From Pseudonocardiaceae bacterium (GTDB lineage Bacteria; Actinomycetota; Actinomycetes; Mycobacteriales; Pseudonocardiaceae), in the NCBI GenBank assembly GCA_009379845.1, contig WHSZ01000014.1, positions 1 to 64,000 on the forward strand: DNA of 64,000 nucleotides, written 5' to 3'. This document shows positions 57,680-64,000 of the stretch, piece after piece. The position numbers and the translations under genes were made by a program. The first letter of the stretch is position 1. Every line of letters starts with the position of its first letter. The notes beneath the pieces were generated by a model. That model was not told where the DNA came from. It saw only the letters and a list, made by a program, of their open reading frames with translations, and did not search any database.

Positions 57680-58956
57680 GATGTCGCACTCCTTTCGCGC
57701 GCCGGTGTGGCGCGTTCCGTCCGAGCGAGCAGGCCCCGGCGTTCCATGGTGGCGGCACCCGCGGAGCCGGCCAGCCCCACCGCGAGGAGCGCCAGCCACG
57801 GCAGCCAGCGCAGTGCCGGCTCGCCCGTTCCGTCCAGCAGGGCCCCGACGAGCCCGCTCACGCCTGCCGCGACGAGGCTGGAAACCAGGTAGTAGAAGCC
57901 GTAGTAGGTGCCAGCGAGGCGCTCACTTCCCACGATCGGCAGCAACTCCATGGCGAATGGGTTGGTGATCGCCATACCCACGGTGAACAGCGCCGTGGTC
58001 AGCAGCACGGGCAGGCAGGCGAGAAGTACCTGCGGGCTGAGCTCGCTGGCCTGCCTGGCCGGTTGCAGCGGGCCGCTGAGTAACACGGGCAGGAACGAGG
58101 CGCCCATGCACGCCAATCCGATGGTCACCGAACGGCCCGCGGTCCACCGGTTGCGGCACCACTGGGTGATCCGTACCTGGCCGAAAATCCCGATCAGTGT
58201 GGACACCGCGAACACCGCCGCGATCGCCCCGGCGAACCCGGACACTCGCTGCGCCTCGAGCGGCAATGTAAGGTACAGCTGGTTGTACAGCCCGAAGTAC
58301 GCGGACAGCGTGAGGGTGAAGCCCAGAAATCGCCGATTGCCAACGACTTCCCGCCAGCTCGCCAGCATGCCCTGCTGCTGCGGTTCCACCTGCCGCCGAG
58401 GCAGCAGCGCGAGCTGCGCGACGGTGAGCGCGGCGAACGCCACACAGGCCACCAGCGCCACGAGCCGGAAATCCACCATCAGCAGCGCGGTGCCGAGTAG
58501 CGGCCCGACCAGAGTGCCGGCGTGCGCGAAGACGTTGAACACCGCGAATACCTCGGCGCGTCGCTCGCCGCCCTCGTGCATGAGGTAGGTGCGTACCGCT
58601 GGGTTGAACAACGCGCCGGCGAGTCCGGTGAGCACCGCGGCGGCCAGCAACCCTGGCAGTGCGGTGAGCACCGCGAACAACGCGAACGACACGACCCGCA
58701 GCGCGCAGCCGACGATGATCATCGGGCGGCAACCGAGCCGGTCGGCCGCGGTGCCGCCGATCAGGAACATGCCCTGCTGGCTGAGATTGCGCACCCCGAG
58801 TACCAGGCCGATCATCGCGGCGCCGTAGCCGAGATCGTCTCGCATGTACGAAGCGAGGAACGGCAGCAGCATGTAGAAGCCGACATTGATGCCGAGCTGG
58901 TTGATCACCAGTAGCTTCGCCGCGGCGGACAGTTGCCGGAAGCCGATCTTGCTCAC
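57676..58956 (-). CDS. MFS transporter, likely exporter of the operon product
   Basis: Protein of 426 residues with about twelve helices. Conserved motif A-like GGTAADRLGCRPMIIVG lies between helices 2 and 3, with PAVRTYLMHEGGERRAEVFAVFNVFAHAGTLVGPLLG in helices 4-5 and NPFAMELLPIVGSERLAGTYYGFYYLVSS late in the protein. GTG start 58956 overlaps the upstream stop as GTGA. Encoded between a biosynthetic-type PLP enzyme and an importer, the arrangement seen in metallophore loci, so export of a small chelator is the likeliest role. Confidence 0.88.
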   Translation of the reverse strand: MSKIGFRQLSAAAKLLVINQLGINVGFYMLLPFLASYMRDDLGYGAAMIGLVLGVRNLSQQGMFLIGGTAADRLGCRPMIIVGCALRVVSFALFAVLTALPGLLAAAVLTGLAGALFNPAVRTYLMHEGGERRAEVFAVFNVFAHAGTLVGPLLGTALLMVDFRLVALVACVAFAALTVAQLALLPRRQVEPQQQGMLASWREVVGNRRFLGFTLTLSAYFGLYNQLYLTLPLEAQRVSGFAGAIAAVFAVSTLIGIFGQVRITQWCRNRWTAGRSVTIGLACMGASFLPVLLSGPLQPARQASELSPQVLLACLPVLLTTALFTVGMAITNPFAMELLPIVGSERLAGTYYGFYYLVSSLVAAGVSGLVGALLDGTGEPALRWLPWLALLAVGLAGSAGAATMERRGLLARTERATPARERSATS

Positions 58957-60071
58957 CGGTCGACCTCCCGCGCGCACACGTCGCACGTCGCCGGCGGGTC
59001 ACCGCGCCTGCCACACGGATCGCTGACCGTCCGGCACCGGCTCCAGTAACCGGTTGCCGCGCTCGGACCATCCACTTCGGACGGTTCGGTGATGGTGGCA
59101 GGGATGAGACCGTGGCCTCGGCAGAACTCGTCGTCGTAGATGGTGTCCCAGTAGCGGTGCGGGCCGTCCGGGAACACCGCGACCACCCGGTCGGTGCCGG
59201 CCTTCCTCGCGTGCCAGGCGGCGACCAGTGCCGCCGCGCCGGTACTCCAGCCGCCTGTGACGAACGTGTCCCTGGCTAGCCGGCGGCAGGCGTCGACCGT
59301 TTCCGCCGGACCCACCCAGTGCACTTCGTCGAATGCCCGGTAAGCGACGTTGTCCGGGTGAATGCTGCTACCGAGCCCGCGCATCAGCCGCCGGCCCGCT
59401 TGCTGGCCGAACACCGTGGAGCCCGGCGTGTCCACGCCGATGATCCGCACCGCTGGCCAGCGCTCGCGTAGCACGGCGGCGATTCCCGCGCTGTGCCCGC
59501 CGGTTCCTACACTGCATACCACCGCGTCCAGCTCGTCGAACTGCTCGACGAGTTCGCGTCCCAGCCCTCGGTAGCCCTCCGGGTTGTCCGGGTTGTTGTA
59601 CTGGTCCGGCCAGTAGGCTTCCGGCAGCCCGGCGAGCAGCCGTCGCACCACTTCGAGCCGGGCGCGCTGCCAGCCGCCCACCGGATGGGGGCGATGCACG
59701 ATCTCGACTCGGGCGCCGTAGGCGCACAGCAGCGCGCGCGTCATCGGGTCGAGCTCCTGATCGGCCACGATCACCACGGGATGCCCGAGCAGGGCGCCGA
59801 CATAGGCCAGCCCGATGCCCAGCGTTCCGCTGCTGGACTCCACCACGGTGCCGCCCGGCCCGAGCTGCCCACGGTCTCGTGCCCCGGTGAGCATGGCCAG
59901 TGCGGCCCGTGCCTTCATGCTTCCGGGCGCGAGCCCTTCGAGCTTCGCCCAGAACCCGGGATGCCGCTTGGGAAGTGGAGTGTCCACACGCAACGCTGGG
60001 GTGTTGCCGATCAACTCGAGTAGTGATGCGCACCGCGGCCCGCCGAGCCGCTCCGCCGAGGTGGTCATCAT
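58953..60071 (-). CDS. cysteine-synthase-like PLP enzyme with a four-cysteine tail
   Basis: Fold-type II PLP enzyme of 372 residues. ELIGNTPALRV and the Schiff-base lysine in GLAPGSMKARAAL (Lys53) match the CysK/SbnA group, as does the phosphate loop GTGGHSAG. The substrate loop is SSSGTLG (79-85) instead of TSGNTG, which suggests another substrate. The C-terminus adds Cys346, Cys353, Cys363 and Cys366 (CX6CX9CX2C), absent from ordinary cysteine synthases and a candidate metal site. ATGA overlap with the DUF364 gene. Like SbnA-type enzymes it may form a C-N bond by beta-replacement to build an amino-acid-derived chelator. Confidence 0.85.
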   Translation of the reverse strand: MMTTSAERLGGPRCASLLELIGNTPALRVDTPLPKRHPGFWAKLEGLAPGSMKARAALAMLTGARDRGQLGPGGTVVESSSGTLGIGLAYVGALLGHPVVIVADQELDPMTRALLCAYGARVEIVHRPHPVGGWQRARLEVVRRLLAGLPEAYWPDQYNNPDNPEGYRGLGRELVEQFDELDAVVCSVGTGGHSAGIAAVLRERWPAVRIIGVDTPGSTVFGQQAGRRLMRGLGSSIHPDNVAYRAFDEVHWVGPAETVDACRRLARDTFVTGGWSTGAAALVAAWHARKAGTDRVVAVFPDGPHRYWDTIYDDEFCRGHGLIPATITEPSEVDGPSAATGYWSRCRTVSDPCGRRGDPPATCDVCAREVDR

Positions 60072-60907
60072 TCGTGATCATCGCCCCCGTACGTGTAGAT
60101 CTCGCCTGCGTCACCGGTCAGCCAGAAGAACGGGTACGGCTCCGCGGACAACGCGTCCACACCGGAACCGAGCAACTCGCGCAGCACGGCGCTGCCGGTC
60201 TGCGCGAACACCACCAGCGGCAGTTCGCGGCTCCGGCAGCACGCGGCGATCTCCTCGAAGGTGCCGTTGCCGAGCACCATCCCGGAGGCGAGCACTGCCC
60301 GGCAGCCCGCGATCGCGCGGGTGTGATCCCGCAGCACCGGCTCGCCCCACTCGGTGCGCCCGCCTTTCAGATCGCAGGCCCGGTAGCTGATGCCCCGTTC
60401 CCGCAACGCGGCAAGCACCGAGTTGACCACGCCGATCACCGCGACCGGCCCGCCGTCGGGTAGCAGGGATACCACCGCGCGGGCCCGGGCCTCGGATTTC
60501 CGCAGCGAGTCCCCGGCCGGCAGACGCACGGCGCGGGCACTCGGATGCCGGGCGTGTGGCAGCACGTTCAACAGGTAAGCGTCCAAAGTGGCCACTCGCA
60601 CGGCCCGGTCCGGGTGGCCGAGCAATTCGGCGACGCCGCGCCCGGCGGTATCTCGTACCGCACGCTCGTCGAGTTGTCCTGGCTCAACCGCGCAGGATCC
60701 GACGGCCGCGCCGACGCGGATGCTGAACACCGTGTTGAGGTAGCCGGCCTGCCGGCCGGCGTGCTTGGCTCCCTGCACGGTCAGGAAAGCCACGGATGCG
60801 TGGGTATCACTAGCGCGCTCGCGGGCGAAGTCGCCGGCGAGCGCGCGCCGCACAAGGGAGTCGAGGGTGGGCACGGTTGTTCGGGTAGCGGGCACAGGTG
60901 TCTCCAT
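60068..60907 (-). CDS. DUF4213/DUF364 Rossmann-like protein, putative metal-chelation role
   Basis: Protein of 279 residues. The N-terminal region (about 1-110) fits the enolase-N-like DUF4213 part (ASVAFLTVQGAKHAGRQAGYLNTVFSIRVGAAVGSCAVEPGQLD), and the C-terminal Rossmann-type DUF364 domain includes GGPVAVIGVVNSVLAALRERGISYRACDLKGG and AVLASGMVLGNGTFEEIAACC. DUF364 proteins have been linked to heavy-metal chelation, function unproven. First full gene of the riboswitch operon; start ATG 60907 has only a weak ribosome site, so it may rely on coupling to the small frame upstream. Confidence 0.85.
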   Translation of the reverse strand: METPVPATRTTVPTLDSLVRRALAGDFARERASDTHASVAFLTVQGAKHAGRQAGYLNTVFSIRVGAAVGSCAVEPGQLDERAVRDTAGRGVAELLGHPDRAVRVATLDAYLLNVLPHARHPSARAVRLPAGDSLRKSEARARAVVSLLPDGGPVAVIGVVNSVLAALRERGISYRACDLKGGRTEWGEPVLRDHTRAIAGCRAVLASGMVLGNGTFEEIAACCRSRELPLVVFAQTGSAVLRELLGSGVDALSAEPYPFFWLTGDAGEIYTYGGDDHE

Positions 60908-60961
60908 CCGGTTCGTGGGAACGGTTGGAACATCCGGCAGAAGGATCGCCGGACCTGTGCG

Positions 60962-61021
60962 TTACGTGCGGAAGTGTTCCTGTCGCTTCAGGACTGAGAT
61001 GTGCGCCGCGTGGTGCCGCAT
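60962..61021 (-). CDS. 19-residue leader peptide between riboswitch and operon
   Basis: MRHHAAHISVLKRQEHFRT, starting at ATG 61021 with a near-perfect ribosome site (GGAGGAGG, 6 nt before the ATG) and ending 54 nt before the next gene. It has the best translation signal in the whole leader, so it is probably translated. GTACC and GGTACC around its ribosome site could pair, letting the riboswitch hide the site. It has four histidines and no repeated codon run typical of attenuators. May couple translation to the DUF364 gene or itself be functional. Confidence 0.6.
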   Translation of the reverse strand: MRHHAAHISVLKRQEHFRT

Positions 61022-61062
61022 GGGTACCTCCTCCGGGGCTCCGCGACCCCGTGTGAATCGGT

Positions 61063-61208
61063 ACGACGGCGCCAGTCTCCTGACTCGTGGATCGGCGTTG
61101 CCCTCCGGCCTTCCCGCCGGTAACCCGGCAGTGGCGTCGGTGGAGGGAATTCCCCACTCACAGTGGCGGGACCGTGCCGGATTCGCACCGGCTTCCTGCA
61201 CACCGTCG
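61063..61208 (-). ncRNA. cobalamin (B12) riboswitch aptamer
   Basis: On the minus strand the core reads GCAGGAAGCCGGTGCGAATCCGGC, then CCCGCCACTGTGA, and ends with the B12 box ACGAGTCAGGAGACTGGCGCC (plus positions 61068-61088). CGACGG at the 5' end pairs with CCGTCG at the 3' end, closing P1. These are the conserved elements of cobalamin riboswitches. The downstream GGGGTC...GCCCC hairpin and the ribosome site GGAGGAGG form a plausible translational switch. Controls the seven-gene chelator/importer operon. Confidence 0.94.
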
Positions 61209-61224
61209 CGTGAACGTCTTTTCG

Positions 61225-61253
61225 AAGGTTGCAGCCACCCCCGGCATTGTCAA
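61225..61253 (-). promoter_or_regulatory. candidate promoter for the riboswitch operon
   Basis: A consensus TTGACA (61253-61248 on the minus strand) with a weaker AACCTT 17 nt downstream (61230-61225). This would start transcription near 61218, just before the aptamer. The -10 is poor, so the exact start is uncertain. Confidence 0.5.
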
Positions 61254-61261
61254 GACGTTGT

Positions 61262-61798
61262 TGCGAGGAATGTGCAACAACGCGGGCGTGAATCGAGCCA
61301 AGGGGAGTGGATCGCCGAGGGCGGGCAGTTGGGTAATCAACGGCTACCAGGGCGCGGCGTGCCCGGTAGGACACCGAGGTGCGCACTCGGTGATGCTCGA
61401 CACCTTCTACCGAGTGCCTGGGCCAAGCCGGTGACCAGAACGTCCTGGCGATATCCGGACACACCGAATGTCTTTCAGCCGCGCCGCCATCCAGACTCGC
61501 CACCTGGCTGCTGTTCGTTGTCCTTGGCCGTCGACCCGTCCGGGGTGGAACTCACCGACCTGCGCGCGACACGCTCAGACCAGCACGAGCCAACCGAGCG
61601 CATTTCTTGCTGGACAGGACTTTCCGATACCCCGTGACGTCGGAGCCGGTCTTCATCCCACATCTTCGCGGGCCACCCGCCCTGTGGCCACGCCTGGGCT
61701 CGCTGCGGCGCGACGTGACCGAGAGTATCGTGTCGATGTGTCCTGCAACGGGCGCAGGCGTGCTGAGCTGGTGATGAAGGCGGCCCCAGGAGGCACCG
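61262..61798. other. intergenic stretch, no gene supported
   Basis: About 540 bases between the riboswitch promoter and the DUF3040 gene. Open frames are present on both strands but lack ribosome sites and recognisable domains. No second riboswitch, tRNA or strong terminator was seen. Confidence 0.5.
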
Positions 61799-62119
61799 AT
61801 GAACAGCGATCGTGAAAACGAGCAGCTCCGCGATTTGGAAGAGCAACTCGCCGCAGAAGACCCGACCTTGGCGGAATCGCTACGCGCCCTGCATTGGCGA
61901 GGTCGGTTACCTTACCGGCGCTGGGCATGGAATGCCGCGCTGGTCACCACACTCGTCCTGGCGGTGATCTGCCTGATGCTCGGGGAGCTCGGCGTGGCGG
62001 CTCTGCTCGGTGCACTCGCCCTGATACTCGGCTGGGCTCGTCAACGTTTGTACCCGGCTGGTCCCTCCGGCCGGCAGGGGGACTCAGGTTGGGATAGCGA
62101 CTCGGGACCGCGCCGGTAG
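61799..62119 (+). CDS. DUF3040 membrane protein
   Basis: Protein of 106 residues. The N-terminal DREHEQLRDLEEQLAAEDP-like helix (here NSDRENEQLRDLEEQLAAED) is the DUF3040 signature. Two closely spaced transmembrane helices follow (about 46-62 and 65-82), and then a polar tail. CAGGAGG 6 nt before the ATG. A common small actinobacterial membrane protein of unknown role. Confidence 0.9.
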   Translation: MNSDRENEQLRDLEEQLAAEDPTLAESLRALHWRGRLPYRRWAWNAALVTTLVLAVICLMLGELGVAALLGALALILGWARQRLYPAGPSGRQGDSGWDSDSGPRR

Positions 62120-62266
62120 GTGAGTGGCTACGTCAGATCACCGCACCGCCGGGGACCGTGCCAGGAAACAACCGCCATCTCGTGGTTAAAGGCCGCCCGC
62201 TAGCGAATTAGATAAGAAGAACGAAAGCGACAAAGGCCACGAGAATTGAACGGGGTGGGTCCGGCC

Positions 62267-62566
62267 ATGCTCGAAGTATCCGACACAACGCGGGATACTC
62301 GCGGAGTGTGGGAAACGCCCGCGAAGCACCGGCCCGGCAAATCAGCGTGGCTCGGACCGGTCGCGCTACTCCTGGCACTCGGCAGCTGGGCCACGCCTCT
62401 CGCCGGCCCGGCCATGGCGCTCGCCGCGACCATCGCGGGAGCCGTCTCCATCGCCACCCGGCGGCAATTCCGCATCGACTGGACCGCCATCGCAGGGATC
62501 GTCACTGGACTCGGCCAACTCCTCTTCGCGCTGATCCTGTTCACCATGGAGACAAGCGGCCTCTAG
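62267..62566 (+). CDS. small two-helix membrane protein
   Basis: About 99 residues if started at ATG 62267 (an upstream ATG at 62246 is possible). After a polar N-terminus it has hydrophobic segments about 34-58 and 70-92 (GPVALLLALGSWATPLAGPAMALAATIAGAVSIA and WTAIAGIVTGLGQLLFALILF), DUF4190-like in layout. No function assigned. Confidence 0.65.
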   Translation: MLEVSDTTRDTRGVWETPAKHRPGKSAWLGPVALLLALGSWATPLAGPAMALAATIAGAVSIATRRQFRIDWTAIAGIVTGLGQLLFALILFTMETSGL

Positions 62567-62608
62567 GTTGGGCACCGCGAGATATCCGGTGGCGGGGTAT
62601 CGTGTGGC

Positions 62609-63598
62609 GTGCTCTTACGGCAGTTGGAGTACCTGTGCGCACTCGCCCAGGAGGGCCATTTCGGGCGCGCCGCAGAGGTATGTCACGTCTCGCAGCCCGC
62701 GCTGTCGGCCGCGATCCGCAAGATAGAAGCCGAGCTCGGTGTGCAGATCGTACTCAGGGGGCAGAAGTTCGGCGGTCTCACCCAGGAGGGCCAGCAGGTG
62801 GTCTCGTGGGCGCACCGCGTCCTGGCCGAGCAGGAAGCGTTGCGCCAGCAGCTGTCCGGGATGCGCGGCGGGTTGTCCGGGACGCTGCGCATCGGTGCGA
62901 TCCCGACCGCGCTGACCGTGGCCTCGCTGCTGGCGCAGCCCTTGCACGAGCGGCATCCGAAGGTGCGGTTTTGCCTCGAGTCGCTGACTTCGCGGCAGAT
63001 CGTGCACCGGCTGAGCGAGTTCGAGCTCGACGTCGGTATGACCTATGTGGATGGTGAATCGCTCGGCGCCGTGCACACCGTCCCGCTCTACGGCGAGCGG
63101 TATTTGCTGCTGACTCCGCGCCATAACGAGTTCTCGGAGCGGTCGATGGTCGGCTGGGCGGAGGCGGCCGACCGGCCGCTATGCCTGCTCTCGCCGGTGA
63201 TGCAGAACCGTCGCATCCTGGACCGCAACTTCGCCGCGGCGGGAGTCGCGGTGCATCCCGTTGTGGAAACGGACACCGTGTCCGCGATCTATGCGCACGT
63301 CCGGTCCATGGGCTTGTCCAGCGTCATCGCGCACGCTTGGCTGCATCTGTTCGGCGTTCCCGAGGATATGCGGGTGATCCCGATGGAGCGGCCGCCGCAC
63401 GAATACCAGGTGGGTCTGGTACTCGCAGGCTGGCGGTCGGAATCCTTGCTGGTAAACGCCCTGCTCGGGGTCGTGTGCGAGGTGGACCTGCCCGGCGAGC
63501 TGGAACGGATCATGCGGCAGAGCGTGAATCCGGCCGGCGTGGATCTGGACGAGGTAGATCGGGGCGAGGTGGATCGGGGCGAACCGGAACCCCGATAA
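62609..63598 (+). CDS. LysR-family regulator (OxyR/CynR-like)
   Basis: Regulator of 329 residues. The winged HTH is at 1-60 (LRQLEYLCALAQEGHFGRAAEVCHVSQPALSAAIRKIEAELGVQIV), then a linker helix and the two-lobed effector domain (GTLRIGAIPTALTVASLLAQPL onward). GTG start at 62609. The C-terminus carries an Asp/Glu/Arg extension (DEVDRGEVDRGE) encoded by a 15-bp imperfect tandem repeat (63551-63580), which looks like recent slippage. Target genes are outside the window or unknown. Confidence 0.88.
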   Translation: MLLRQLEYLCALAQEGHFGRAAEVCHVSQPALSAAIRKIEAELGVQIVLRGQKFGGLTQEGQQVVSWAHRVLAEQEALRQQLSGMRGGLSGTLRIGAIPTALTVASLLAQPLHERHPKVRFCLESLTSRQIVHRLSEFELDVGMTYVDGESLGAVHTVPLYGERYLLLTPRHNEFSERSMVGWAEAADRPLCLLSPVMQNRRILDRNFAAAGVAVHPVVETDTVSAIYAHVRSMGLSSVIAHAWLHLFGVPEDMRVIPMERPPHEYQVGLVLAGWRSESLLVNALLGVVCEVDLPGELERIMRQSVNPAGVDLDEVDRGEVDRGEPEPR

Positions 63599-63730
63599 AG
63601 TGTTGGCTGTGAACTGATCGGAGGTACGCCTTGATCACGCTGCCGTTCCTCCATCGTGGTCGGTCTGATGCCTGAATGATCAGTGCACGCGACGCCCGGT
63701 CCAAGCTCGCTGACGCTACGGCTTCCTTGG

Positions 63731-64000
63731 CTAGCCTCGTGCGGCGGAGATGACGGCCATGTTCTGTTCGCCCCAGTCGCCGAGCGGACGAAGCGCGAGA
63801 TCGAGGTGGACGCCGCGCTCGGTCAGGCTGTAGACCACCTTGGGCGGCACCTCCTTGAAGATTTCCCGCTGGACCACACTGTCGCGTTCGAGTTCTCGAA
63901 GCTGCTGGACAAGCACCTTCTCCGAGATCCCGGGCAGTTCGCGGCGCAGCTCGCTGGTACGACACGGCTGCTCGCTGAGCGCCCATAGGATCAGGGGCTT
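63731..64000 (-). CDS. HxlR-family regulator (5' end beyond window)
   Basis: The last 89 codons of an HxlR winged-helix regulator enter from the right edge. The frame reads PLILWALSEQPCRTSELRREL, then PGISEKVLVQQLRELERDSVV and YSLTERGVHLDLALRPLGDWG. The N-terminal Cys-containing start of the family lies outside. Target unknown. Confidence 0.88.
   Translation of the reverse strand, partial: KPLILWALSEQPCRTSELRRELPGISEKVLVQQLRELERDSVVQREIFKEVPPKVVYSLTERGVHLDLALRPLGDWGEQNMAVISAARG

Noticed and set aside
62308..63057. A 249-codon frame overlapping the small membrane protein and LysR gene
   Set aside because: It runs across two better-supported genes in another frame and has Arg-rich shadow composition.

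Overview
The window is very GC-rich and uses GTG and TTG starts freely. Its genes are packed with ATGA or GTGA stop/start overlaps. The gene families (mycothiol-linked enzymes, DUF2637, YbaB/NlpC type VII-associated proteins, DUF3040, LGFP repeats, MauE-DsbA pairs) point to a filamentous actinobacterium. I infer Pseudonocardiales (Amycolatopsis/Saccharopolyspora-like) from gene style only, not from a marker gene.

Left end, 1-10 kb: an accessory island, all on the minus strand. It holds an AAA/DUF4143 ATPase, a double-HTH protein and a DUF2637 membrane protein of the kind found on actinomycete conjugative elements. These are followed by a three-gene pPIWI_RE defence island: a REase, a DinG/XPD-like Fe-S helicase and a PIWI/RNase H protein, the last cut by the window edge. 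The island abuts a truncated, frameshifted aminotransferase fused to the tail of a maleylpyruvate-isomerase-like gene, so its right border looks like a deletion scar.

11-31 kb: catabolic blocks. IclR regulates (inferred) a tight operon of a 39-residue membrane peptide, a sodium:solute symporter, hydantoinase/oxoprolinase subunits A and B and a class III aminotransferase. Then come an IS3-like remnant, a frameshifted alpha/beta hydrolase, a TetR - acyl-CoA dehydrogenase - crotonase operon, a GH15 glucosidase, a fatty-acid desaturase, and an M20 amidohydrolase - AbgT transporter - MFS operon.

31-52 kb: mainly housekeeping and cell-envelope functions. These include an orphan glutamate-type binding lipoprotein, a MauE-DsbA thiol pair, a WXG-type/NlpC/YbaB cluster, DGPF and DHFR-like proteins with a quinone oxidoreductase, YggT, a damaged DJ-1/AraC regulator with DUF6010, and a secreted sugar dehydrogenase-PKD-LGFP protein. 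They also include a VOC-desulfhydrase fusion with a CGNR regulator, two arsenate-reductase-type proteins (one fused to ArsR) under a 17-bp perfect palindrome, a DUF2975-XRE pair and several frameshifted or truncated genes.

52-61 kb: the most interesting locus. A cobalamin riboswitch (minus strand), followed by a 19-residue open frame, heads a seven-gene operon. The genes encode a DUF364 Rossmann protein, a cysteine-synthase-like PLP enzyme with a Cys4 tail, an MFS exporter, and a complete Opp/Nik-type ABC importer (binding protein, two permeases, fused double ATPase). I infer a B12-controlled system that makes or modifies, exports and re-imports a metal chelator, plausibly for cobalt.

Right end: DUF3040, a small membrane protein, an OxyR-like LysR regulator and a partial HxlR regulator. 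Several genes carry single-base frameshifts (near 10095, 20382, 39805/39912 and 47652); these may be real decay or sequence errors.
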